From assembly GCF_003112515.1 (NCBI RefSeq), contig NZ_BEVZ01000002.1, positions 744,001-808,000 of the forward strand: a stretch of 64,000 nt of DNA, written 5' to 3'. Below are positions 24,037 through 31,873 of this stretch, piece by piece (the first letter of the stretch is position 1; each line of letters starts with the position of its first letter). The notes below the pieces were generated by a model, which saw only the letters and a list, made by a program, of their open reading frames with translations, was not told the DNA's origin and searched no databases. Position numbers and translations under genes: made by a program. The stretch comes from Streptomyces fragilis. Its GTDB lineage: Bacteria; Actinomycetota; Actinomycetes; Streptomycetales; Streptomycetaceae.

Positions 24037-25513
24037 TCAGGGCAGCCGAGGGGAGGTGGCGTCCGGTCGGCGCGTCCCCCGTCCCGGGCGCAGGGTCGCC
24101 GCGGCCAGGGCGAGGGCTGCGGCCCCCAGGGCGGTGGCCACCACGAAGGCCAGGCGGTAGCCGTCCGCGGTCGCGGCCACCGGGGGCGAGCCCTCGTCGA
24201 GCAACTCCCCGGTGCGGCCCGCCGCCAGCGTGGTGAGCACCGCCAGCCCGAGCGAACCGCCGACCACCTGCGTGGTGTTGAACAGACCGGAGGCCAGTCC
24301 GGCGTCCCGCTCCGCCACCCCGGCCATGGCCAGCCCCGTGAGCGCGGGCATGGCCACGGCGAACCCGGCCGACAGCAGCAGGAGGGGCGCCAGCACGTCG
24401 GCGGCATACGAACCGTCGGCCCGTGCCGTGCTCAGCAGTCCCATGCCGGCGGTGGCCAGGACGAGCCCCGTCAGCAGCACGCGGTACGGCCCGAAACGGC
24501 CCACCAGCCGGGCCGCCAGGCCCAGCGTGACCGCGCCGATCAGCAGCGGAGCGGGCAGGAAGGCGAACGAGGTGGCCAGCTCGTCGTGCCCCAGCACCCG
24601 CTGCAGGTAGAGGGTGCCGATGTACTGGAAGCCGTACATGGTCCCGAGCATCAGCACCTGGGTGCCGTTGGCGCCGGCCAGGATGCGGGAGCGGAGGACG
24701 CCCAGCCGCAGCAGCGGGTGGGCCGCCCGGGTCTGACGGACGGCGAAGCCGGCGAACAGCGCCGCCGCGAGACCGGCCAGGGCGAGCGTCGCCCCGGCGG
24801 AGCGCCCGCCGGAGCCGATGATCGTCCAGACGGTGGTCATCAGGGCCCCGGTGACCAGCAGCGCCCCCGCCCAGTCGGCCGAGCGGCCCGGTCCCGTCCC
24901 CTGGTCGGCGGGCAGCACGCGCACCGCGGCGAACCAGGCGACGACCCCGATCGGCAGGTTGATCAGGAAGATCCAGTGCCACCCCGCCGCCTGGGTGAGC
25001 GCCCCGCCAAGGGAAGGTGCCCAGCGCCGCCCCGGTGGCGCCCACGGCGCTGAACACCGCGATGGCGCGGGCCTGTTCTCGCGGCTCCGGGTGGAGGGCG
25101 ACGATCATGCCGAGCACCACTGCCATGGTCGCGGCCCCTCCGACGCCCTGCAGGGCGCGGGCGGCGACCAGCGTCCCCTGGTCGCCGGCCACCCCGCACA
25201 GCACCGACGCCAGGGTGAAGAGGGCGAGCCCGGAGGTGAACATCCGCTTGCGGCCCAGCAGGTCCCCGAGCCGGCCGGCCAGCAGCAACAGCCCGCCGAA
25301 CGGGATCAGGTAGGCGTTCACCACCCACGCCAGCCCCGCCGCCGAGAACCCGAGGTCACGCTGGATCGCGGGCATCGCCACCGTGACGATGTTGCCGTCC
25401 AGGATGGTCATCAGCGCGCCGGCGCAGAGGACCAGCAGCGACACCGATCGTGAACGGGGGCCCGCTGAGGTCGCGTTGACGTGTATCCGGTGCGAAGGTC
25501 TGAGCGATGACAT
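24037..25513 (-). pseudogene. MFS drug exporter (DHA2/EmrB-QacA type), frameshifted
   Basis: The N-terminal part from ATG 25513 shows the DHA2 opening (LLVLCAGALMTILDGNIVTVAMPAI), motif A (GRLGDLLGRKRMF) and motif C-like GATGAALGT, after which the frame fails. The remainder continues one frame over as LGGALTQAAGWHWIFLINLPIG through about nine more membrane helices to a stop at 24037. Removing one base in GGG 25011-25013 restores a normal protein of about 491 residues with 14 helices. The gene is divergent from an HxlR regulator, the usual partner of a drug-inducible pump. It is real decay or a sequencing error. Confidence 0.88.
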
Positions 25514-25551
25514 GACGACGGATCCCCCTGCGTGTTCCTTGGTGCACGACT

Positions 25552-25565
25552 TGTAACGGAGTACA
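25552..25565. promoter_or_regulatory. Putative HxlR operator between the MFS and hxlR-like genes
   Basis: TGTA-N6-TACA (TGTAACGGAGTACA) forms a short inverted repeat about 40 bases from each divergent start codon. HxlR-type winged-helix regulators commonly bind such GTAC/TGTA-type palindromes in divergent promoters. Support is limited to position and symmetry. Confidence 0.4.
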
Positions 25566-25606
25566 TCGTCGGTGACCATGGAGCTCCGGCGTAAGGAGGC
25601 ACTTTC

Positions 25607-25999
25607 ATGTCCCAACGGAACACCGGTGTTACCTCCCAGGCAGTGACCGCGGAGGCGTGTCCGGTCCAGGAGGTACTGGACCGGGTGTCGGGCAAGTGGA
25701 GCGTCGGCATCCTGGTCGCGGCGGCGCAGGGGCCCATTCGCTTCACGGAGTTGGAGCGGGCGGTCACCGGCATCAGCCGTCGCATGCTCACCCTGACGCT
25801 GCGCAACCTGGAGCGCGACGGACTGCTGACCCGCACCGTCTACCCGACCGTCCCGCCGCGCGTCGAGTACGAGGTCACGCCCGTCGCGCGGGAGTTGTAC
25901 GAGACGCTCCTCCGGCTGACCGACTGGGCGGAGCGTCACCGCACCACCATCCACCGCTCCCGGGTCGCCTACGACGCGGAGCACGCCGCGCCGGCGTGA
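25607..25999 (+). CDS. HxlR/MarR-like family transcriptional regulator
   Basis: A 130-residue winged-helix regulator of the HxlR family: CPVQEVLDRVSGKWSVGILVAAAQGPIRFTELERAVTGISRRMLTLTLRNLERDGLLTRTVYPTVPPRVEYEVT covers the family signature including the KWS stretch and the wing. It acts as a dimer, usually repressing a divergent gene. Here that is the MFS exporter, so sensing of an electrophile or drug is likely. ATG 25607 has AAGGAGG 9 bases upstream. An early Cys (EACPVQ) could be a redox sensor. Confidence 0.9.
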   Translation: MSQRNTGVTSQAVTAEACPVQEVLDRVSGKWSVGILVAAAQGPIRFTELERAVTGISRRMLTLTLRNLERDGLLTRTVYPTVPPRVEYEVTPVARELYETLLRLTDWAERHRTTIHRSRVAYDAEHAAPA

Positions 26000-26248
26000 C
26001 CGTCACGGGTGAGGACCAGGGGCTCCGCAGCACGTCCGTCACGGTGACGAGCAGGAGGTCCTGCCCCGCGACGGCCCGCACCGCGTTGATCACCGCCCGC
26101 CCACCCCGTCGGAGCCGGCAGACGCAGGCTGCGGCGGACGACCGCATGTTCGAGGACGGAGTGCATGCCGGGGTGATTCCCGCGGCCCCGCGCGGGCGCA
26201 CCGCTGTTCCCGACTGGCGGAGCGGGCGTGTGCCGCCAGAGTGGAGGC

Positions 26249-26614
26249 ATGGACAGGCAGATCACCCAGCACCGGGTATACGACAGTTCCCCCGACGACG
26301 GGGCGCGCGTCCTCGTCGACCGTCTCTGGCCGCGCGGTCTCAGCAAGGAGGCCGCCCACCTGGACGCGTGGCTGCGCGAGGTGGCGCCCACCAACGAGCT
26401 GCGCCGCTGGTACGGGCACGACCCCGAGCGGTACGAGGAGTTCCGCGCCCGCTACCTCGCCGAGCTCGCCGACGACGCGCATCGCGAGGCCGCCGACCGC
26501 CTGCGGGAGCTCGCCGACCAGGGCCCGCTGACCCTGCTGACGGCCACCCGCGACCCGGGGATCAGCCATACGGCGGTCCTGGCCGAGTGGCTCACCGACG
26601 GGGAGCGCCGCTGA
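26249..26614 (+). CDS. DUF488 family protein
   Basis: A 121-residue DUF488 protein with the family core RVYDSSPDDGARVLVDRLWPRGLSKEAAHLDAWLREVAPTNELRRWYGHDP and the later LTLLTATRDPGISHTAVLAEWL. DUF488 proteins are small cytosolic proteins of unknown reaction, sometimes adjacent to heme or stress genes. ATG 26249 is immediately preceded by GGAGGC, too close for a normal ribosome site; GTG 26228 is an alternative start. About 250 bases before it (26000-26248) hold nothing I recognise. Confidence 0.85.
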   Translation: MDRQITQHRVYDSSPDDGARVLVDRLWPRGLSKEAAHLDAWLREVAPTNELRRWYGHDPERYEEFRARYLAELADDAHREAADRLRELADQGPLTLLTATRDPGISHTAVLAEWLTDGERR

Positions 26615-26638
26615 GGCGGGGGCACGTGGCGGGGCGGC

Positions 26639-26995
26639 TCAGGCCTGCTTGCGGGCGGCCTGCCGCTGCCGCTTGCCCAGCGGCGCCTGGGAGAGGTCCT
26701 CGGCCTGCGCACGCAGGTGCTTGTAGCCGTAGCCCCGCTCGTCCAGCCAGGCCCGGGCGGCCTGCTCGGCGCGTTCGGTGGCCTCCAGGATGTCCTCCTC
26801 CGCCTCCCCGGAGTCCAGGAAGCGGAACGTGAAGGCGGGCCGGGAGGCCACGTCGTAGCTGAGGTGGCCCTCGGGGGTGAAGGCGGCCCGCAGCATGTCG
26901 TGCTCCGCGGCGTGGGCCAGGAGCTCCGACCGCTGCCCGGCGTCGAGGCCGTCGAAGGTGCCGCGAACGGTGACGCGGAAGGTGCGTGTGCTCAT
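26639..26995 (-). CDS. DUF6204 family protein
   Basis: A 118-residue soluble protein: TFRVTVRGTFDGLDAGQRSELLAHAAEHDMLRAAFTPEGHLSYDVASRPAFTFRFLDSG, followed by helix AEEDILEATERAEQAARAWLDERGYGYKHLRA. This is the pattern of DUF6204, common in Streptomyces with no assigned role. It has a basic C-terminus (GKRQRQAARKQA). It converges with the DUF488 gene with 24 bases between. ATG 26995. Confidence 0.8.
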   Translation of the reverse strand: MSTRTFRVTVRGTFDGLDAGQRSELLAHAAEHDMLRAAFTPEGHLSYDVASRPAFTFRFLDSGEAEEDILEATERAEQAARAWLDERGYGYKHLRAQAEDLSQAPLGKRQRQAARKQA

Positions 26996-27180
26996 CCGGC
27001 GACCCTAACCGGCGGGGCCGGGCGGCTCCACGGGGTTTCCGCGGGGGGCCACGGGCGACCCGGGGTCGGCCGGACGGCGGGGCGTTCGGCGCGGGGGCGG
27101 CCGGAGCGCTCACGGCGCGCGGGGCGGTGGGGCAGTACCGGGGCGGCGGACGCGTGGCCAGGGGCCGAGCGGGCCAAGGG

Positions 27181-27858
27181 CTAGCGGCGTCTGGGGGAGG
27201 CCAGGAGGTAGCGGACGCCGGTGCGGGGTTCGCTGTAGGCACCCGCGTGCCACCCCGAGGCGTTCAGCGCCTCCTCGCAGGAGCGCAGCAGCGCGGGGTC
27301 GGCGGTCCGTACCGCCACCGCCTCCGGCTGCGCGGACGGCTCCACCCGGTAGCCCTCGGTGCCCGGACCCGCCGGGCGGCAGCCGGCGGCCTCCAGGGCG
27401 ATGGCCGCCGCCTGGGGCAGGTGCGAGCGCTCCCAGCCGCACGGGCGGTCCACGGAGCCGTCCGGGTTGGTCATCCGCCGCAGCTCCAGCAGCCCCTGCC
27501 AGGCCCCGCGCACCTCCGCCGTGCGGGCCGGGGCGTCGCTCTCGCCGCCGAGCCGGGCGGCGAACACGCCGGTCCGAGACTCCCCGGCCACGGCGGACCG
27601 CACGGCGTCGCCCTCCCGCGGCGGGTCCGACCCGGGCGGGGCCGCTGCCACGGCCGCCGACTGCTCGCGCAGCCGGCGGCCCGCCGGGGTGAGGTAGCAG
27701 TCGTGCGGCGGCCGGGGGTGCCGGAACGCCAGCCCGAGCCGGACCAGCGCCGCCAACTGGGCGGAGGCGCCCTTCAGCCTCCCGGTGGACGGGTCGGCCG
27801 CGTCGATCACCCGCCGCTGCGCCGCCGTCGGACCGGCTCCCGGAGTGCTCTCAGCCAC
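27181..27858 (-). CDS. Conserved hypothetical protein coupled to a methyltransferase
   Basis: A 225-residue protein without a domain I can name. The first about 60 residues (AQRRVIDAADPSTGRLKGASAQLAALVRLGLAFRHPRPPHDCYLTPAGRRLREQ) look like a winged helix, with DCYLTPAGRRLR as wing and end. The C-terminal half (WERSHLPQAAAIALEAAGC, and WHAGAYSEPRTGVRYLLASPRRR) is alpha/beta. Its start overlaps the end of the methyltransferase gene by eight bases, so the two are co-translated. A regulator-like role is an inference. Confidence 0.65.
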   Translation of the reverse strand: MAESTPGAGPTAAQRRVIDAADPSTGRLKGASAQLAALVRLGLAFRHPRPPHDCYLTPAGRRLREQSAAVAAAPPGSDPPREGDAVRSAVAGESRTGVFAARLGGESDAPARTAEVRGAWQGLLELRRMTNPDGSVDRPCGWERSHLPQAAAIALEAAGCRPAGPGTEGYRVEPSAQPEAVAVRTADPALLRSCEEALNASGWHAGAYSEPRTGVRYLLASPRRR

Positions 27859-28654
27859 GCCCGGGCCTCCGCGCCTCGATCAGGTACCGCTGGGAGTGGG
27901 CCACGAACGGACCGTGCCGCTCGATGAAGTCGTGCAGCACGGCCAGCCGGTCGCGGTACGCCTCGACGGTGAAGCCGGGGACGATCCAGATCACCTTGCG
28001 CAGGAAGTGCACCACCGCGGCGACGTCGTGGAACTCCATCCGCAGTGCCTCCTGGCGCAGGTCGGCCACCTCCAGGCCGGCCGCCTCCGCCGCGGCCGCC
28101 GCGGCCGGCGGCGTGCTCCCGGAGCGGGTGGCCAGGGGGTCCGCCTCCGCGCCCGCGCGGCTCGCGGGCCCGTCGGGGCGTCCCTCCCGCATGAACTCGG
28201 CGAGCTCGCGCACCGTCGCCGCCCCGACCTGCTGCGACAGGTACGTCCCGCCGGGACGGAGGACCCGGCGCACCTCGTCCCAGCGGGTGACCACCGGGTG
28301 CCGGCTCACCACCAGGTCGAAGACCCCGTCGCGGAACGGCAGCCCGTCGCTCTCCCCGACGTGCACCACCATGCCGCCCAGCGGCGCCAGGGTGCGGCGG
28401 GCGATCGCCACGTTCGGCGGCCACGCCTCGGTCGCGGCCAGCAGCGCCGGCGCCCGCGGGACGGTGGCCAGGACCTCCCCGCCGCCGGTCTGCACGTCGA
28501 GCGCCGCCCGGGCCTCGGCCATCCGCTCCCCGAGCAGCCGGGCGTACCCCCAGGAGGGACGCGCCTCGCTCGCCCGGCCCTGGAACCAGGAGAAGTCCCA
28601 GCCCTCGGTCGGGACCGACGCCCCCTCGGCCAGCAGTTCGTCGAAGTCAGCCAT
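27851..28654 (-). CDS. SAM-dependent methyltransferase (class I)
   Basis: A 267-residue Rossmann methyltransferase. Motif I-like LDVQTGGGEVLATVP (residues about 55-70), NVAIARRTLAPLGG, the acidic post-II region DGLPFRDGVFDLVVSRHPV, and the post-motif LRPGGTYLSQQVG are clear. It ends VAHSQRYLIEARRPGRG. These features place it with small-molecule methyltransferases; the substrate is unknown. ATG 28654 is favoured over upstream codons in a low-complexity, repeat-like stretch. It overlaps and precedes the hypothetical gene at 27181-27858. Confidence 0.82.
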   Translation of the reverse strand: MADFDELLAEGASVPTEGWDFSWFQGRASEARPSWGYARLLGERMAEARAALDVQTGGGEVLATVPRAPALLAATEAWPPNVAIARRTLAPLGGMVVHVGESDGLPFRDGVFDLVVSRHPVVTRWDEVRRVLRPGGTYLSQQVGAATVRELAEFMREGRPDGPASRAGAEADPLATRSGSTPPAAAAAAEAAGLEVADLRQEALRMEFHDVAAVVHFLRKVIWIVPGFTVEAYRDRLAVLHDFIERHGPFVAHSQRYLIEARRPGRG

Positions 28655-28772
28655 GGTCAGAGCATCGCAGAGCGGCCACGGCACCCGCACCGCGATATCG
28701 GCGGGCCCGCGGCCGGGCGCAGGCGGGTACGCCCCCACCGCCCGTGCCCGCACCGCCCGTGCGCGCACCGCA

Positions 28773-29981
28773 TCACTGGCGGTAGCCCGAGAGGAAGCGG
28801 CCGATGCGGCTGATGGCGGTGTCCAGGACGTCGGCGTGCGGCAGGGTGAGGATGCGGAAGTGGTCCGTGCCGGGCCAGTTGAAGCCGGTGCCCTGCACCA
28901 CCTGGATCTTCTCCCGCAGCAGCAGGTCGAGCACGAACCTCTCGTCGTCGACGATCGGGTGCACCTTGGGATCGATGCGGGGGAACGCGTAGAGCGCGCC
29001 CTTCGGCTTCACGCAGGAGACGCCCGGGATCTCGTTGAGCTTCTCCCACGCCGTGTCGCGCTGTTCGTGCAACCGCCCGCCGGGAGCCGTGAGTTCGCGG
29101 ATGGACTGCCGGCCGCCGAGCGCCGCCTGGATGGCGTACTGGGCCGGGGCGTTGGCGCACAGCCGCATGGAGGCCAGCATGGTGAGGCCCTCCAGGTAGT
29201 CCTTGGCGTGCTCGCGCGGACCGGACACCACCAGCCAGCCGCTGCGGAACCCGGCGACCCGGTAGGTCTTGGAGAGGCCGCAGAAGGTGAGCACCACCAG
29301 GTCGGGGGCGAGGGCGGCCGCCGGGTGGTGCACGGCGTCGTCGTAGAGGATCTCGTCGTAGATCTCGTCGGCGAACACCATCAGCCCGTGCCGGCGCGCG
29401 AGGTCGAGGATGCCCTCCAGGATCTCCTTCGGATAGACCGCGCCGGTGGGGTTGTTGGGGTTGATGATCACGACGGCCTTGGTGCGGTCGGTGATCTTCG
29501 ACGCCATGTCGGCCAGGTCCGGGTACCAGTCGGACCGCTCGTCGCAGAGGTAGTGCACCGCCTTGCCGCCGGCCAGCGTGGTGACGGCGGTCCACAGCGG
29601 GAAGTCCGGCGCGGGGATGAGGATCTCGTCGCCGTCCTCCACGAGGGCCTGGACCGCCATGGAGACCAGCTCGGAGACGCCGTTGCCGAGGAACACGTCG
29701 TCCACGCCCACCTCGACGCCGCGCGCCTGGTAGCGCTGGGCCACGGCGCGGCGCGCGGAGAGGATGCCGCGCGAGTCGGTGTAGCCGTGCGCCTGGGGCA
29801 GCATCCGGATCATGTCCTGGAGGATCTCCTCCGGGGCCTCGAACCCGAAGAGCGCCGGGTTGCCGGTGTTCAGCCGCAGGACGCTGTGCCCGGCCTCCTC
29901 CAGCGCGTTGGCGTGCTCGATCACCGGGCCGCGGATCTCGTAACAGACCTCGCTGAGTTTGCTCGACTGGCGGAACTCCAT
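28773..29981 (-). CDS. Pyridoxal phosphate-dependent aminotransferase (AlaA/AlaT-like class I)
   Basis: A 402-residue class I/II aminotransferase. It has LNTGNPALFGFEAPEEI at the start, INPNNPTGAVYP in the centre, ADEIYDEILYD, and the PLP lysine in FCGLSKTYRVAGFRSGW. The closest functional group is glutamate-pyruvate (alanine-synthesising) transaminase. ATG 29981. The divergent gene is an HxlR regulator with paired palindromes between them, so expression of this gene is probably controlled by it, unusual for a housekeeping transaminase. Confidence 0.9.
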   Translation of the reverse strand: MEFRQSSKLSEVCYEIRGPVIEHANALEEAGHSVLRLNTGNPALFGFEAPEEILQDMIRMLPQAHGYTDSRGILSARRAVAQRYQARGVEVGVDDVFLGNGVSELVSMAVQALVEDGDEILIPAPDFPLWTAVTTLAGGKAVHYLCDERSDWYPDLADMASKITDRTKAVVIINPNNPTGAVYPKEILEGILDLARRHGLMVFADEIYDEILYDDAVHHPAAALAPDLVVLTFCGLSKTYRVAGFRSGWLVVSGPREHAKDYLEGLTMLASMRLCANAPAQYAIQAALGGRQSIRELTAPGGRLHEQRDTAWEKLNEIPGVSCVKPKGALYAFPRIDPKVHPIVDDERFVLDLLLREKIQVVQGTGFNWPGTDHFRILTLPHADVLDTAISRIGRFLSGYRQ

Positions 29982-30008
29982 CGTGTGCCCCTCGGGTTTG
30001 TGGTGTTG

Positions 30009-30043
30009 CTTGGTTTTACCAAGCGGGCACTTGGAAAGTCCAA
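30009..30043. promoter_or_regulatory. Two tandem CTTGG-N5-CCAA palindromes in a divergent promoter
   Basis: CTTGGTTTTACCAAG (30009-30023) and CTTGGAAAGTCCAA (30030-30043) share the form CTTGG-N5-CCAA, with centres 21 bases apart, two helical turns. They lie between the aminotransferase and the HxlR regulator genes and are good candidates for cooperative binding by that regulator. Confidence 0.6.
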
Positions 30044-30065
30044 CCTGTTGTCTAGACTGCCGGTC

Positions 30066-30650
30066 ATGTCACCTCGCCGCAGCTACGACCAGTACTGTTC
30101 CGCCGCGCGGGCGCTCGACCTCGTGGGCGACCGGTGGACCCTGCTGATCGTCCGGGAACTGCTCGCCGGACCGCGCCGTTACACCGACCTGCACGCCGAT
30201 CTGCCGGGCGTCAGCACCGACATGCTGGCGACCCGGCTGCGCGACATGGAGCGCGACGGACTGCTCGCCCGGCGCCGCCTGGCTCCGCCCGGAAACGCGT
30301 CCGTCTACGAACTCACCGCACGCGGGCGGGAGTTGACGGGGGTGCTGCACGCGCTCGGACAGTGGGGCGCGGGCGCACTGGGCGATCGCGGGCCGACGGA
30401 CGCGGTGCGTGCCCACTGGTTCGCCCTGCCGCTGCTGCGGGCGCTGGAGGCCGCGGGCGTGCGGGGCGTGGTTCAGGTGTCCCTGGACGAAGGGGAGTTC
30501 CACCTCCACGCGGGCTCGTCCGACGGTCCCGCCTACGGTCTGGGGGCCGCGCCCGGGGAGCCGGACCTGCGCCTGAACCTGGACACGCGGACGTGTCTCG
30601 CGCTGGCGCGGGGGGAGCTGGACGCGGCGGCGCTGCTGGTGCGGGCCTGA
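30066..30650 (+). CDS. HxlR family regulator with C-terminal SCP2-like domain
   Basis: A 194-residue protein. Residues 1 to about 100 are an HxlR winged helix (YCSAARALDLVGDRWTLLIVRELLAGPRRYTDLHADLPGVSTDMLATRLRDMERDGLLARRRL). The C-terminal about 90 residues (VVQVSLDEGEFHLHAGSS and LRLNLDTRTCLALARGELDAAALL) resemble a truncated SCP2 sterol-binding-like ligand domain. It probably binds the two palindromes in its own divergent promoter and regulates the aminotransferase. ATG 30066 gives a short leader. Confidence 0.87.
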   Translation: MSPRRSYDQYCSAARALDLVGDRWTLLIVRELLAGPRRYTDLHADLPGVSTDMLATRLRDMERDGLLARRRLAPPGNASVYELTARGRELTGVLHALGQWGAGALGDRGPTDAVRAHWFALPLLRALEAAGVRGVVQVSLDEGEFHLHAGSSDGPAYGLGAAPGEPDLRLNLDTRTCLALARGELDAAALLVRA

Positions 30651-31048
30651 GGCGGAGGCTGCCGCCGGGTGGGGCGGGACCGCTGCCGGGGTGCGGCGAG
30701 GGGGTCGGCGCGGCCGAGGCGCGGGGCGTGGGCGCGGCGAGGGTGTTGGCGGGTCCGTGGCCTGGGCGCGGGGCCGTGGCGTGGGGGCCAGTGGGGCCCG
30801 TGACGAGGCCCGCTGCCGCGGTGCGGCCGGTGACGAGGCCTGCTGCCGGGGTGCGGCCCGTGGCGGGACCTGTGGCGAGGCCGGCGGCCGGGGCCCCGCG
30901 ATCGCAGGCCCCGGCCGCCGGCCGGGAGGTGTGCCGCCCGGTGCGGACGGGGCGGGGTTCAGGCCCCGCCCCGCACGGGCGGCGGGGTTCACGCCTCCCC
31001 CCGCACGGGCGGCGGGGTTCACACCCCGCCCCGCGCGGGCGGCGGGGT
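30651..31048. other. 398-base intergenic low-complexity region with 30-bp repeats
   Basis: No gene is supported here. The left part is G-rich, simple sequence with repeats such as ACGAGGCC(T/C)GCTGCCG; the right part holds the 30-bp array. Convergent transcripts from both sides end here, and the array contains strong CCCCGCC/GGCGGGG stem-loop potential that could stop both. Confidence 0.7.
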
Positions 31049-31060
31049 TCACGCCCCGGG
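30941..31060 (-). repeat. 30-bp tandem repeat duplicating a gene end and its stop codon
   Basis: The segment GGCGGGGTTC recurs at exactly 30-bp spacing at 30951, 30981, 31011 and 31041. On the minus strand each unit begins with the in-phase stop TGA (31049-31051, 31019-31021, 30989-30991, 30959-30961); the first of these is the true stop of the gene at 31049-31873. Confidence 0.85.
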
Positions 31061-31873
31061 GCGGCCCCGGCCACGGGTGAGGGTGTAGCCCCACACCCCG
31101 GCGAGGGCGGCGAGGACGCCGCCCGCCGCGGTCCAGAGCCAGCGGTCCGTCCACCACCCGGAGGACCAGCCGTCCTCCAGGTCCGTGCCGGCCAGGACCG
31201 GCGCGTCGTCGAGCAGCCCGCCGTCGCCGTCCTCGGTCCCCGCACCGTCCTCGCCGCCCTCGGCGGCCGTCCGCATCGCGACACCGGGGATCAGAGGCTC
31301 CGCCAGTGAACCGTCCACGGCCGCGGAGCCGCCGGCGTCCGTCACCTCGACCTGGACCTCGGCCGCTATCGCGCGTCCCACGTCCGACACCGGCAGGCCG
31401 ACGGCCGACAGGCGCACGTAGTACGTCCCCGGCAGCGGGTCGTTCGCCCACGGCTCGGCCCAGCCGCGCACCGTGCGCAGCGCGCACGCCAGCTCCACCG
31501 AGGTGGTGCCCGCCGGGACCGCGCGGGTCTGCGCCCCGTAGCGGCAGGCCTGCCGCCGGCGCAGACCGTCGTAGACGTCGATCTGCCAGGTCTCCCCGGC
31601 ATGCTCCTCCGGCAGCCGCACGGAGGCGCGGACGGTGGCCCGCTGGGTGGCGTCCGCGGGGAACGACCAGTACAGGTAGTCACCGGTGGAGCCCTGGGCG
31701 GTGGCCTTCACCCCCGGACCGATCTCCGTCGCGCTGCGGAACGAGGTGCCCGCCTCGGTCGGCGCCGCGCTCGCCCCCTCCTCGTCGGGGGAGGGGGAGG
31801 CGTCGGCGGCCGCGGGTGCGGCGGCCAGACCGGCCAGGAGCAGCGCCGCGGTCAACACACGTCGCACTCGCAT
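31049..31873 (-). CDS. Secreted, membrane-anchored partner of a VWA protein (hypothetical)
   Basis: A 274-residue protein with a Sec signal (VRRVLTAALLLAGLAAAPAAADA). The extracytoplasmic domain contains FRSATEIGPGVKATAQGSTGDYLYWSFPADATQRATVRASVRLPEE and CRYGAQTRAVPAGTTSVELACALRTV, two Cys that may pair. A C-terminal helix (WLWTAAGGVLAALAGVWGYTL) and basic end leave it anchored outside. Its start overlaps the stop of the von Willebrand factor A gene (ATG 31873 shares its last base), so the two are made together. The outer domain resembles the C-terminal part of its partner in style; the function is unknown. Confidence 0.75.
   Translation of the reverse strand: MRVRRVLTAALLLAGLAAAPAAADASPSPDEEGASAAPTEAGTSFRSATEIGPGVKATAQGSTGDYLYWSFPADATQRATVRASVRLPEEHAGETWQIDVYDGLRRRQACRYGAQTRAVPAGTTSVELACALRTVRGWAEPWANDPLPGTYYVRLSAVGLPVSDVGRAIAAEVQVEVTDAGGSAAVDGSLAEPLIPGVAMRTAAEGGEDGAGTEDGDGGLLDDAPVLAGTDLEDGWSSGWWTDRWLWTAAGGVLAALAGVWGYTLTRGRGRPGA

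Noticed and set aside
26000..26248. Short minus-strand frame with plausible-looking residues
   Set aside because: No family resemblance, no ribosome site, and composition fits shadow coding.
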